Assembly (NCBI GenBank): GCA_947178445.1 | Contig: CAMWYJ010000009.1 | Span: 26,054 to 90,053 of the forward strand | Source of the DNA: an uncultured Clostridium sp. | GTDB taxonomy: Bacteria; Bacillota; Clostridia; Lachnospirales; Lachnospiraceae | Length of the DNA: 64,000 nt | Direction: 5' to 3' | Shown: positions 54,736-63,121 of the stretch, one piece after another | Layout of the letters: each line of letters starts with the position of its first letter | Position numbering within the stretch: the first letter of the stretch is position 1 | The notes under the pieces: model-generated | Told to the model about the DNA's origin: nothing | Databases searched by the model: none | The model's input: the letters and a program-made list of their open reading frames with translations, nothing else | Program-made: the position numbers and the translations under genes

Positions 54736-55155
54736 TTATTCTGATTGAATTTCAAAGCAGTATCCCACTTCTCTGGTACATTGGACAGAAAAAGATGGCA
54801 CTTTGCTGAGTTTTTTTCGCAGATTACGGACATGAAAACCAATCGTGTCATTTACCTCACCAGAGGGAAAACCACCCCATACATATTGATAAATCTGTTC
54901 ATAAGTCAATACCTGTCCTTTATTTGTGGCAAGCAGGCAGAGAATATCAAATTCCTTTGTGGTCAGATGGACTTTCTTGCAATTACAATAAACCGTCCTT
55001 TGTTCAGGACTGATTTCCAAACCGGGAAATGATATGATGTTTTCATTACTAAATGACATCTTTTCAAAATGAGGAAAGCGTTTCAAATATGCGATTATTT
55101 CCTCAAACTCCTGTTTATCATCATCTGTAAATTCTATCAATAGTATTTTGCCCAT
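54736..55155 (-). CDS. Winged-helix (OmpR/PhoB-type) regulator without a full receiver domain
   Basis: A 139-aa protein. The C-terminal 95 residues are a PhoB-type winged helix: VHLTTKEFDILCLLATNKGQ, VLTYEQIYQYVW, NDTIGFHVRNLRKKLSKV and CTREVGYCFEI. The N-terminal 40 residues (KILLIEFTDDDKQEFEEII) are too short for a phospho-receiver. Such shortened regulators are common in clostridial mobile islands. Start 55155 has AGGTGG upstream. It follows the paralogue array on the same strand, with a 95-base gap. Confidence 0.82.
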   Translation of the reverse strand: MGKILLIEFTDDDKQEFEEIIAYLKRFPHFEKMSFSNENIISFPGLEISPEQRTVYCNCKKVHLTTKEFDILCLLATNKGQVLTYEQIYQYVWGGFPSGEVNDTIGFHVRNLRKKLSKVPSFSVQCTREVGYCFEIQSE

Positions 55156-55250
55156 AAATCCACCTGCTTTCAAAAAAAGTGACGAGATAATTCCCGCCAC
55201 TCTAGCCACATTTTTGTGATTATTTTATCTGTTTCTTATGCCATATTACA

Positions 55251-55742
55251 CTATAGTTTTTCAAGCCTGTCTATAAAAGCCTGATAAAACTCCTTTTCTT
55301 TCATAATCTGCTGCTGCACTTGCAAACTGCGCTGACTGATTGGTTCTAATGGGTTTTCCAAATCATAAAGAAGTTTCTTGGTTGCCTGTAATGCCGACTG
55401 CACGGAATTACCCAAAATGTCGTTATAGTTTGGTTTGCCCTTAAGTTGGTTGGTAAGCCGTTGCACCATCATCTGGGATATATGTCCCATCATTCCATTT
55501 TTCTCTCTGCCCATACCATCTATGCCAACCTCTGCTGCCGCCTCCATCCATGCTGTCTTTACTTTTTCCGGTGCGTTTGGTGCAACAGAACGAAAGGCTT
55601 TTTCGGCATGATCGTTTTTATCTATACTTTCTTTTTCAGCTAATGCATCCATAAACTGGTTTTCAGATACATTCCGTTCTGTTCTCCTCATCTCTGATCC
55701 AGTCGTTGAATAGCTTGTTGCTCCTATTCCGCTAACGCTCAT
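55251..55742 (-). CDS. Array paralogue A (MSVSGIG family)
   Basis: A 163-aa protein with no signal peptide or membrane segment. It shares with the upstream genes the N-terminus MSVSGIGATSY and the Phe at 30 with Leu at 34 (NQFMDALAE). The remainder is helical and charged (PEKVKTAWMEAAAEVGIDGM, then QRLTNQLKGKPNYNDILG) and unlike the other copies. GGAGG lies upstream of ATG 55742. It is the last member of the array in transcription order. Function unknown. Confidence 0.75.
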   Translation of the reverse strand: MSVSGIGATSYSTTGSEMRRTERNVSENQFMDALAEKESIDKNDHAEKAFRSVAPNAPEKVKTAWMEAAAEVGIDGMGREKNGMMGHISQMMVQRLTNQLKGKPNYNDILGNSVQSALQATKKLLYDLENPLEPISQRSLQVQQQIMKEKEFYQAFIDRLEKL

Positions 55743-56047
55743 TCTTCGATACCTCCATTATTATCAACTATATTTAATCGGACAACTACTCTATCAGTTA
55801 AAACCACTTATTAAGGATACCAACCTTTAATAGTTTATCGTCACTCATGTGTGCATTATTTATATTTTTTTGCACTATTTAATCTATTTGCATATACAGT
55901 AAATACAATGAATGTCCCCATTTTACTGTAAACATCCACAATAAATCTGCTACTCAATTTTTTCATAAGTGTTTCAAATTCTTCCAAAAACTCAGATTAG
56001 CAGCTCACACTATGTGGCTTATTTATTGTGATATGTAGTTGTAGTTT
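55743..56047. other. Gap within the array
   Basis: About 305 bases without a gene. It holds the inverted repeat TACAGTAAA (55895-55903) / TTTTACTGTA (55921-55930), possibly an operator, and near 55786-55830 a degenerate copy of the array leader (ACTGATAGAG in place of ACTGACAGAG). Confidence 0.45.
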
Positions 56048-56584
56048 TTATTTCTTGCTCATAAAATCCCAATATGCCTGCATACTGTACTGATAATATG
56101 CTGCCGCCTTTTTCTGGCTCAACAGCCTCATATCACTTATGGCGTTCTTAAACATATCCATGAAATCCCGTCTATCATTCAATCCCATGTTCCCTGCTTC
56201 CAACGGAAGAGAGGTAAATCCTCCCAACTTTTTTACGCCCGTATGTGCTTCCAAAGCCCTCATTTCTACAACGGTTGCAGATTTAGGGTTTATTTTGTTG
56301 ATATGTATGGTTTTTTCAAATTCATCCCCATTCTCATCCACTCCCTTTGCAATCACTATCGGATCATCTTCTGTTGAATTTTCCGCATATTTGAGATAAT
56401 ATGACAAGCCTGTGCCATTCCCACCAGACCACAGCATATCTTCTTCTGAATAAATCTGATAAGTTTTTGGTGCACTTGCCACATTGTTTACCTGATTTGC
56501 AAAACTCTTTTCGGTCGTATTCTGCTGTACCTTTCTTGTTCCGTAGTATGCAGGATAACCTGCTCCTATTCCACTAACACTCAT
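56048..56584 (-). CDS. Array paralogue B (MSVSGIG family)
   Basis: A 178-aa protein. N-terminus MSVSGIGAGYPAYYG, Phe 28/Val 32 (KSFANQVNN). The middle DDPIVIAKGVDENGDEFEKT, then INKINPKSATVVEMRALEAH, resembles the equivalent part of paralogues E and F, defining one subfamily. The C-terminus is a helix ending in YQYSMQAYWDFMSKK, also similar to the E and F ends. It starts 26 bases after paralogue C ends. Unknown function; resembles, from memory, uncharacterised DUF families of Lachnospiraceae. Confidence 0.78.
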   Translation of the reverse strand: MSVSGIGAGYPAYYGTRKVQQNTTEKSFANQVNNVASAPKTYQIYSEEDMLWSGGNGTGLSYYLKYAENSTEDDPIVIAKGVDENGDEFEKTIHINKINPKSATVVEMRALEAHTGVKKLGGFTSLPLEAGNMGLNDRRDFMDMFKNAISDMRLLSQKKAAAYYQYSMQAYWDFMSKK

Positions 56585-56610
56585 TTTTCATAACCTCCAT
56601 CAAAATCCTG

Positions 56611-57444
56611 TTACTTCTGACTTACCATAACACTTTCGCTGAATGTGCTGATATTGTTTTCATATGCCATTGCCGCTAAAGCACCCATAGCTGTTGCCTG
56701 AAAATTCATCATATCCGCACCGTCCTGAGTGCCAACCGAAAGAAAATTCTGTAATCTCTGTTGACTGGCCATACGGCTGTTCAGAGAACGCTCCTGCTCA
56801 AATGCCCTCTGTGCCTGTGCCTTTTTCATTGCCTTCTTTGCCTGTTCCTCCATCAGTTCTTCCATCTTTTCATGGCGTTTCTCCCACCATGATTTTTCAT
56901 TTCCAGTAATATTTGAACTGCTGCCCCCTGCTGGACCTGCATAACCATAACATTCCTCCGGTGATGCTCCGATCACTTCGTAGCAGACATTATTGGGGCC
57001 GATAGGCAGACTGCTCACCGAATACATTGAGCGGATTCTGTTCAAAACATATTCTTCATATTCTGGATCATTTTTCATTCTTTCAAATGCTTCTTCCTTA
57101 ATCACTAACGCCCCTGACGAAAAAGACGACCTAACCCATGAACTTACCGGCATCTCTGACATCTCATTCATGAACCACTGCTTGTATTCGTCCATCGTCA
57201 TTTCTTCTTTAGGCTTATTTGAAATAGAACTGTCATAAGTAAAACCATTGTAATTTGGCGGTTGCGGAACAACCATGTCCCCTTCCCATGCGGAAGAACC
57301 CGTTTTTCCTGCTGTTCTTTTGTCCTCCTCCGCTTTTTGTACCGCCCCTGCAAACTTTCCTGTTTCTGCTGTTTTCCTACTGCTGTTTGTGCAAGCATAC
57401 GGATTAACTCCCATGCCGCTGTTACTGATTCCATTAACACTCAT
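56611..57444 (-). CDS. Array paralogue C (MSVNGIS family)
   Basis: A 277-aa protein, sister of paralogue D. N-terminus MSVNGISNSGMGVNPY with Phe 31/Val 35 (GKFAGAVQK). Then EEMTMDEYKQWFMNEMSEMP, a VIKEEAFERMKNDPEYEEYV motif, a charged coiled-coil segment (EKSWWEKRHEKMEELMEEQA) and a C-terminal helix with ALAAMAYENNISTF. The middle and C-terminus are nearly the same as in D, the N-terminal third is not, suggesting duplication with divergence. Preceded by a full two-hairpin leader. Confidence 0.8.
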   Translation of the reverse strand: MSVNGISNSGMGVNPYACTNSSRKTAETGKFAGAVQKAEEDKRTAGKTGSSAWEGDMVVPQPPNYNGFTYDSSISNKPKEEMTMDEYKQWFMNEMSEMPVSSWVRSSFSSGALVIKEEAFERMKNDPEYEEYVLNRIRSMYSVSSLPIGPNNVCYEVIGASPEECYGYAGPAGGSSSNITGNEKSWWEKRHEKMEELMEEQAKKAMKKAQAQRAFEQERSLNSRMASQQRLQNFLSVGTQDGADMMNFQATAMGALAAMAYENNISTFSESVMVSQK

Positions 57445-57481
57445 TTTCCTGATCCTCCATTGTTATCAATTATTTTTGATA

Positions 57482-57536
57482 GCGGCTCCTCTGTCAGTCA
57501 GAGCCGCCCCTGCTCCCTTGCAATAAGTCCAAGCAG
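57482..57536 (-). promoter_or_regulatory. Array leader, double hairpin, before paralogue C
   Basis: Hairpin 1: CTGCT...AGCAG with loop containing GGACTTA (57510-57536). Hairpin 2: GCGGCTC...GAGCCGC (57482-57507). Compared with other copies hairpin 1 has changed both sides of its stem (ATGCC/GGCAT elsewhere), a compensatory change. A further CAGAGG/CCTCTG hairpin lies at 57541-57566. Confidence 0.7.
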
Positions 57537-57607
57537 TCCTCAGAGGCACCCCTTTAAGTACCTCTGCCAAATAAGTGTACGAGATATTCAACACGGTATA
57601 AATCCTG

Positions 57608-58453
57608 TCACTTTCGGCTTTCCATTACACCCTTGCTGAATGTGCTTATATTATTTTCATACGCCATTGCAGCTAAAGCACTCATACCGGCTGATTGAAA
57701 ATGCATCATATCCATGCTAACCTGAGTGTCATCTGAAAGGAATTTCTGTAATCTCTGCTGACCAAGCAGACGGCTGTTCAGAAAACGCCCCTGCTCAAAC
57801 GCTCTCTGCGCCTGCGCTTTTTTCATTGCTTTCTTCGCCTGCTCCTCCATTAGTTCTTCCACCTCTTCGTGGCGTTTTTCCCACCATGATTTTTCATTTT
57901 TAACATTATCAAAACTGCTGCCAGGACCAGATTTTCCAATATCCTGCCCGAGATGTTCTTCAATAGATGCACCAAACTTCTCCACATAAACACTTCCCGA
58001 TGCACCCGACCATCCGAAAAACGGATTACGCACAGACCTGTTTTCTACCGTATATCCCAATACCCACGCCTCATAATCCGGATCGTTCTTCATCTGCTCC
58101 CATCCTGCGTCCGAAATGGAAACGATTTCCCTGTCATATATTCTGGTGGCGTCAAATGGTATGTTGTTCATCAACCCATTTATAAAGTCCTTATATTCCT
58201 CCATCGTCATATCTTCTCTGGAAACATTGTCTGCACCGTTTTTTGCTATTACAGACCTGCCAGCCCGTACCTGTCCATCCACGCGTAACACGCTTTCAGG
58301 ATGTTCTCTTTTATACTGTTCAACAGCACTTTCACTTTTTTCTGCCATCTTATCAGCGAAAGACATTGTTTCCACTTGTTTGCATCTTGCTTGTTTGTTT
58401 ACTGAATTACTATAAATCCCTGTCGTGTAATTCGTGTTGATTATGTTGCTCAT
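57608..58453 (-). CDS. Array paralogue D
   Basis: A 281-aa protein. N-terminus MSNIINTNYTTGIYSNS differs from MSVxGIG but keeps Phe 32/Met 36 (MSFADKMAE). It shares with C the segments EDMTMEEYKDFINGLM, VSISDAGWEQMKNDPDYEAW, NEKSWWEKRHEEVEELMEEQ, AKKAMKKAQAQRAFEQ and the C-terminal ALAAMAYENNISTFSKGVM. ATG 58453 is preferred; a GTG two codons earlier (58459) is possible. GGAGGG lies upstream. The leader here is not of the double-hairpin type. Confidence 0.78.
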   Translation of the reverse strand: MSNIINTNYTTGIYSNSVNKQARCKQVETMSFADKMAEKSESAVEQYKREHPESVLRVDGQVRAGRSVIAKNGADNVSREDMTMEEYKDFINGLMNNIPFDATRIYDREIVSISDAGWEQMKNDPDYEAWVLGYTVENRSVRNPFFGWSGASGSVYVEKFGASIEEHLGQDIGKSGPGSSFDNVKNEKSWWEKRHEEVEELMEEQAKKAMKKAQAQRAFEQGRFLNSRLLGQQRLQKFLSDDTQVSMDMMHFQSAGMSALAAMAYENNISTFSKGVMESRK

Positions 58454-58557
58454 ATCCACTTGCCCTCCTTAATAATATTTTTGGTTATTATCTTAATAGG
58501 GGATACTTTATAAATCAGTGCATCTTATATTTCCTTATGATGATACAGTCACATAGT

Positions 58558-59124
58558 TTACTTATTCAAAAAATCCCAAAACCTCTTATAATTCAAATAT
58601 CCCTCTAAGTTCCCTGCACGGTACTGCATCTGCATAATATCCTTAACAATATCCTGCCAGTTTTCCTTATCAAACAGGCTGCCACTGCCATTTGAACCGT
58701 TATAGTTGGACTTAGCCCCCATAAAGGCACCTTGTGCATCAGGACATTCCCCTGTGGCAGATAAATGACTGGAATATGCAAACATATCTATTTCGTCACA
58801 GTTCTTAGGATCAACCTTTGAAATATCAACCATCCTTTCGGTTACATTTCCGGCAGCATCCCATATTTTCACTTTATACACTGGATTTGCCGGATCAAAA
58901 TCCTTTGTTTTATATACAGTAACAGAACTGTCATGGTCTGCCATTGCACCAATCGACTGTCCATCTTCTTCATTTGAGATATGTAACGTAAATCCTGTAT
59001 TCCCAGTGCTTTTTACATTCCCCATACTTCCCGCAAAACCCTTGTCTGCTGCATTATTTCCTGTACGCCTTGTTTGATACCCTGTTACCGGGTAGCCTGC
59101 TGCTCCAATTCCATTAACGCTCAT
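58558..59124 (-). CDS. Array paralogue E (MSVNGIG family)
   Basis: A 188-aa protein. N-terminus MSVNGIGAAGYPVTGYQ, Phe 30/Met 34 (KGFAGSMGN). It contains SVTVYKTKDFDPANPVYKVK, WDAAGNVTERMVDISKVDPK and NCDEIDMFAYSSHL, closely shared with F and more distantly with B. The C-terminal helix ends YLNYKRFWDFLNK. Start 59124 follows GGAGG; an upstream in-frame ATG at 59139 overlaps that site. A full double-hairpin leader precedes it. Confidence 0.8.
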   Translation of the reverse strand: MSVNGIGAAGYPVTGYQTRRTGNNAADKGFAGSMGNVKSTGNTGFTLHISNEEDGQSIGAMADHDSSVTVYKTKDFDPANPVYKVKIWDAAGNVTERMVDISKVDPKNCDEIDMFAYSSHLSATGECPDAQGAFMGAKSNYNGSNGSGSLFDKENWQDIVKDIMQMQYRAGNLEGYLNYKRFWDFLNK

Positions 59125-59159
59125 CTTTATTACCTCCATTATTTACTAATATTTTTATG

Positions 59160-59215
59160 TGTGGTTCTTCTGTCATTCAGAACCAACTATGCCCTCTTAA
59201 TACTAAGTCCAGGCA
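59160..59215 (-). promoter_or_regulatory. Array leader, double hairpin, before paralogue E
   Basis: Hairpin 1 ATGCC...GGCAT around GGACTTAGTATTAAG (59189-59215); hairpin 2 TGGTTCT...AGAACCA with loop GAATGACAGA (59160-59186). Confidence 0.68.
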
Positions 59216-59218
59216 TTC

Positions 59219-59815
59219 TTACTTATTCAGAAACCCTAAAAACTTCTGCCATTCCATATAGCCTTTCAAATCCCCATAACTATACTCTGACTGCATAATA
59301 TCCCTGACAATATCCACCCAATTCATCTTTGCCACAAAACTCCAAGAGCCGGAACTTCTCTGCTCTGCGTTTTTTACAGCTTTTGCAACTGCAGCTTTCA
59401 GCACTGTATCTTCAAAACTGCCTTTTCCACTTTCTTTCAGATTGGAAGTGTACGCATACATTTCAGCCGTATCACAGTTTTTCGGATCTACCTTAGAAAC
59501 ATCTATCATTCGTTCTGTAACATTTCCGTCTTTATCCCACGTTTTCACTTTATAAACTGGGTTACCCGGATCAAAATCTTGTGTTTTATATACAGTAATA
59601 GATGAATTATTTAGCATATCAACACCAGAACAAATTGCAATATCCCCCGTTTCCTCATCAGAGCCATGCAAAATGGCTGTTGAAGTCTGTCCTGTTGTCT
59701 GCGCCGCTTCTGCCACTTGTTTTGCAAAGTTTCCTCCTGCAACATTTCTTTCTGTCTTTCTTGTACCATCCCTTGCTATCGGATAGTCTGTTGTTCCAAT
59801 TCCACTAACACTCAT
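59219..59815 (-). CDS. Array paralogue F (MSVSGIG family)
   Basis: A 198-aa sister of E. N-terminus MSVSGIGTTDYPIARDG, Phe 30/Val 34 (GNFAKQVAE). Shared core SITVYKTQDFDPGNPVYKVK, WDKDGNVTERMIDVSKVDPK and the C-terminal helix ending YMEWQKFLGFLNK. The middle carries an insertion (KGSFEDTVLKAAVAKAVKNA) not in E. GGAGG lies upstream of ATG 59815, and a double-hairpin leader precedes it. Confidence 0.8.
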   Translation of the reverse strand: MSVSGIGTTDYPIARDGTRKTERNVAGGNFAKQVAEAAQTTGQTSTAILHGSDEETGDIAICSGVDMLNNSSITVYKTQDFDPGNPVYKVKTWDKDGNVTERMIDVSKVDPKNCDTAEMYAYTSNLKESGKGSFEDTVLKAAVAKAVKNAEQRSSGSWSFVAKMNWVDIVRDIMQSEYSYGDLKGYMEWQKFLGFLNK

Positions 59816-59849
59816 TTTTTAATTCCTCCATTGTTATCATCATTTTATT

Positions 59850-59903
59850 GGTAGTTCCTCCGTCATTCAGAACCACCCATGCCCTCTTATGATAAGTCCG
59901 GGC
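59850..59903 (-). promoter_or_regulatory. Array leader, double hairpin, before paralogue F
   Basis: Hairpin 1 GCCC...GGGC around GGACTTATCATAAG (59881-59903); hairpin 2 GGTGGTTC...GAACTACC with one G-U pair and loop around GAATGACGGA (59850-59877). Confidence 0.68.
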
Positions 59904-59950
59904 CTATTTCACTCTTTCAAAATACCTGCCACCTTCATTATGTTATTTCT

Positions 59951-60736
59951 TCAAAGAAGAATTTCTCTATTTTTATAAAGAGGGACTAAGTAAGGGGCAA
60001 TATTTGTATAATCTACTTCTTCAAATCTTGTTATAGTATTTGCTACTTCCTTTCGTATAGATTTTGGCTTTACTGTCTTTACAACTGTTTTCTGTGGTGC
60101 TTTGCTATATGTTCTATTTGTATCATCTGATTTGTGGGTATCAATACCGCCACTGACAACAGTATAGTTTTTAACGTTTCCGTCTCCGTCTAATTGAATA
60201 CAATAGCTTTTTGTCATTTGGTACAATATAGGATCATCACCATAAGAAGCAGCAACGGCATTATCCATTCTGTCATAATCGGCTTTCCATTTTTGCAACT
60301 TCTCTGTAATCTCCTGTGCATACTCTGGATTAGTTTCCATTTTCTTTTGTAAACTTTCTGGAAGCATTACCACTATCTCCCCAAAACCTATTTTTTTAAG
60401 TTCCTGTTGTATATAGGATTCTGCTCCCGTCGGCTCTGCTTCTGTCGGCTTCCAATTATTAAGACTACTTACACTTACATCATCTTGAAAATACTGCCAA
60501 ACTGGAAAGTCTTTTCTCTCCCAAATCTCATTAGCTATGTCACAATTTCCGACTTTTACATTTACATCATTTGTAGGATATGCTTTGGAAAACATATCTT
60601 TTGCAGATATTTGATTTGTTCCCATTGTTTCTGAAAAAATTTGGGGAAATGACAGGTTATTTCCTTTATTCACTTTGGTATTGATATTAACTTTTGCTGC
60701 AATACTGCTCAATATTCCAAGTGACTGTATATCCAT
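59951..60736 (-). CDS. Array paralogue G (MDIQSLGIL family)
   Basis: A 261-aa protein. N-terminus MDIQSLGILSSIAAKVNI, Phe 30/Phe 34 (LSFPQIFSE). A central motif VVMLPESLQKKMETNPEYAQ matches the MxxxP(E/D) core seen in C, D, H, I, J and K. CIQLDGDGNVKNYTVVSGG aligns with the DGTV motif of J and K. The C-terminus is basic. ATG 60736 follows GGAGG (minus-strand TTTGAAG spacer); the longer frame to 60805 has no support. Unknown function. Confidence 0.75.
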   Translation of the reverse strand: MDIQSLGILSSIAAKVNINTKVNKGNNLSFPQIFSETMGTNQISAKDMFSKAYPTNDVNVKVGNCDIANEIWERKDFPVWQYFQDDVSVSSLNNWKPTEAEPTGAESYIQQELKKIGFGEIVVMLPESLQKKMETNPEYAQEITEKLQKWKADYDRMDNAVAASYGDDPILYQMTKSYCIQLDGDGNVKNYTVVSGGIDTHKSDDTNRTYSKAPQKTVVKTVKPKSIRKEVANTITRFEEVDYTNIAPYLVPLYKNREILL

Positions 60737-60897
60737 ATCTTCAAAACCTCCTTTTTTACTAAATATTTTTCTCTTTACACATAGAACTACTCTTGTGCAT
60801 CCCATCCCGCCAAACTCTTATAAGAAAAACATTGCAATATACTTTTACTTCAATCTGACAAATATCATATAATTCTGATGAATAGTCCCTGCCAAAT

Positions 60898-61551
60898 TCA
60901 AAACGCTTGAGAACTAGCTGCCTGTGCAATTTTTTGATTGCCAGACTGCCCATTGCCAGATATGAATATGGGAACACCGCATAGCGGGCAACTTCCATCC
61001 GCTTTAATCATGGAGCCGCAAAGCGAACAAAACTTATCTTCCAACTCTGATGTTTCGCCAATATCCTTTTGCAACAACTGTCTTATTGAATTTTCATTTA
61101 CAATTTTTTTGCTTTTTTCACTTCCTATTTCATTCGGATAACCTTCAATCCAATAGAGTGTTCTACCATCTGGATATACAATCATGCCTGCGCTTTTCAC
61201 AGGCGGCTGTAAAGCTCTTATCGCAGCTTGGTTCTCTGGACTACAAAACTCCTCTATGTCATTCAACACCTTTTCTTTCAAAACAGGATTATTTTCCATT
61301 TTTGACAAAGCAGCCGGAGAAATTATGACGTGGTTTGTACCTCTCAAATCATTCGTTTCAAGAAACTGGTCACAATTTACTACGTTGCCTACATTCAATG
61401 TTACATCATAGTTATCACGAATTTCTCTTGCCAACTCCCCTCCTGTGATTTTTTCAAATAATTGCCTAAAGTTGCTTTCTGCATTTTTTACTGTTGTAGT
61501 GTTTCCTTGAATCGTGGCATCTTTTAATATCCCAAGCGACTGTATATCCAT
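60898..61551 (-). CDS. Array paralogue H with C-terminal zinc ribbon
   Basis: A 217-aa protein. N-terminus MDIQSLGILKDATIQGN is nearly the same as G for nine residues; Phe 28/Phe 32 (SNFRQLFEK). Core HVIISPAALSKMENNPVLKE and GMIVYPDGRTLYWIEGY. Uniquely, the C-terminus has two CxxC pairs, FCSLCGSMIKADGSCPLCG, a probable zinc ribbon, then a Gly/Ser/Gln-rich tail. ATG 61551 lies five bases after paralogue I ends, with GGAGG upstream inside its last codons. Confidence 0.77.
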   Translation of the reverse strand: MDIQSLGILKDATIQGNTTTVKNAESNFRQLFEKITGGELAREIRDNYDVTLNVGNVVNCDQFLETNDLRGTNHVIISPAALSKMENNPVLKEKVLNDIEEFCSPENQAAIRALQPPVKSAGMIVYPDGRTLYWIEGYPNEIGSEKSKKIVNENSIRQLLQKDIGETSELEDKFCSLCGSMIKADGSCPLCGVPIFISGNGQSGNQKIAQAASSQAF

Positions 61552-61556
61552 ATTCC

Positions 61557-62177
61557 TCAAAAACCTCCCTTTTTCTTCTTAATATTAAAATTTGCCCCCA
61601 CCAAAGAAAGTAAAACCTCTGTCTGAAATCCCGCATGGTCAGATTCATCACATGCCGAAATATTTAGATTTTTTATTTCTGAACTATCAACGTACAATAA
61701 CATTGTTTTTTTTGACTTTGGTTTTTCTTCTTCATCATCTTCCCAACCAAAATCCAAATAGTAGCCTCCTGTACCATCTTCATGTATAAACACACCATTA
61801 CTACCTTTTCCAGTGAATTTACCTGACCACGGTATATCCTCGATTGACTTATACACCTTCTGCCTGAAGGCACTATCCTTTTTCATCCTTAATAAGGATT
61901 TCTTTGAGATAATCACATTCCTCCCACCATGTAAGTCATATTTTTCCAGCATTGCGGTATCATACATTTCTGCCTCTGTATCTGTTTTTCCACAACTGTA
62001 ATCTACAACAACCGTATTGACATTAAACTTTTCGTCCAGAAATTTCTTCATTTCTGCAATATCTTCGTTTTCATTCACCCGCTGTAAAAGTTTCTCAAAC
62101 TCATCTCCACACTTTATGCTGTTACTCGATATATTCACAGCATTATTGATTTGTGGCAAAATTGCCTGAATATCCAT
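61557..62177 (-). CDS. Array paralogue I (MDIQAI family)
   Basis: A 206-aa protein. N-terminus MDIQAILPQINNAVNIS, Phe 27/Leu 31 (DEFEKLLQR). Core NVIISKKSLLRMKKDSAFRQ and GVFIHEDGTGGYYLDFGW. A Lys-rich linker (EEKPKSKK) leads to an extra C-terminal domain ending KKKKGGF. Its stop lies five bases before paralogue H. A full double-hairpin leader precedes it. Confidence 0.77.
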   Translation of the reverse strand: MDIQAILPQINNAVNISSNSIKCGDEFEKLLQRVNENEDIAEMKKFLDEKFNVNTVVVDYSCGKTDTEAEMYDTAMLEKYDLHGGRNVIISKKSLLRMKKDSAFRQKVYKSIEDIPWSGKFTGKGSNGVFIHEDGTGGYYLDFGWEDDEEEKPKSKKTMLLYVDSSEIKNLNISACDESDHAGFQTEVLLSLVGANFNIKKKKGGF

Positions 62178-62215
62178 ACTACCAACCTTTCTGCATATGT
62201 TATCAATTTTAATCC

Positions 62216-62269
62216 GGCGGCTCCTCTGTCACTCAGAGCCGCCATGCCCACTATAGTAAGTTCGGGCAT
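62216..62269 (-). promoter_or_regulatory. Array leader, double hairpin, before paralogue I
   Basis: Hairpin 1 ATGCCC...GGGCAT around GAACTTACTATAGT (62244-62269); hairpin 2 GGCGGCTC...GAGCCGCC with loop around GAGTGACAGA (62216-62243). It is the most perfect copy. Confidence 0.72.
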
Positions 62270-62277
62270 ATCCTGTT

Positions 62278-63000
62278 TTACTCCAAAATACCCGCTGCTT
62301 CCATAATGTTCTGTTCATATGCCGCAATCGCAGACCCCATAACTTCTGGCATAGCCGTAAATGTATACATGTTTATATCCATTGTACGGTTAGCAAGAGC
62401 CTCTGCCATAGTCTGCTTTTTATAAGCTATCTCAATCTGCCGTCTCCGTTCCTCTGCTGCTTCATGACTGCGTTCCAGACTTGCTTTCCGCTGTGCCGCT
62501 TCTTTCTCCCGTTTTGCTTTATTGATTTCATTAACCTCCCTTACCCGTTCTGGTGAATCACTGCAGCCACAGATATACGTTACGCTTCCATCTTCATGGA
62601 CTACCACACCGCCCGGTTCATAGACAAGTCCCTTTGCCGCAAACGAAGCCGTCAACATTGGAGTGGCATTGAAGAAATCATCTATCTTGCCCTCATAATA
62701 AGCTGCCTTTTCCGAATCATTTGCCATCTGCTCCAGAATATTTGGTGCAATCACAACATCACTTCCACTCATACTCTTTCCAATTCTGTCAAGACTTTGC
62801 TGATCTTTCCCAACACTCTGGATTCTCACGTTACCATACTTTGACTTTAAATATTCTGTATAGGCATCTACCTTTGATGTGCCTGTTTTCTGCAACTTGT
62901 CTATAAAATTGGTCCCATTTGTATCTGCTTTATTAACATCTTTTGACACTGCATACTGATATGCACCTGCCAAAGCTCCATTCACTCCAAAAATGCTCAT
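62278..63000 (-). CDS. Array paralogue J (MSIFGVNGALAG family)
   Basis: A 240-aa protein, from memory similar to uncharacterised DUF6033-like proteins of Lachnospiraceae (not verified). N-terminus MSIFGVNGALAGAYQYA, Phe 32/Leu 36 (TNFIDKLQK). Core KVDAYTEYLKSKYGNVRIQ, DVVIAPNILEQMANDSEKAA and VVVHEDGSVTYICGC. A highly charged coiled coil follows (about 150-205), then a C-terminal AIAAYEQNIM. No signal peptide. Closely paralogous to K. Confidence 0.82.
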   Translation of the reverse strand: MSIFGVNGALAGAYQYAVSKDVNKADTNGTNFIDKLQKTGTSKVDAYTEYLKSKYGNVRIQSVGKDQQSLDRIGKSMSGSDVVIAPNILEQMANDSEKAAYYEGKIDDFFNATPMLTASFAAKGLVYEPGGVVVHEDGSVTYICGCSDSPERVREVNEINKAKREKEAAQRKASLERSHEAAEERRRQIEIAYKKQTMAEALANRTMDINMYTFTAMPEVMGSAIAAYEQNIMEAAGILE

Positions 63001-63036
63001 ATCAAATTCTCTCCTTTACAATCAATACTTTCTGTT

Positions 63037-63092
63037 GCGGTTCCTCTGTCAGTCAGAACCGGCTACGCCCCCTTAATAATAAGTCCAGGCAT
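63037..63092 (-). promoter_or_regulatory. Array leader, double hairpin, before paralogue J
   Basis: Hairpin 1 GCC...GGC around GGACTTATTATTAAG (about 63064-63091); hairpin 2 GGTTC...GAACC with loop around GACTGACAGA (63037-63062). Confidence 0.65.
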
Positions 63093-63121
63093 ATAATTTC
63101 TTATTCTAAAGTATCTGCTGC

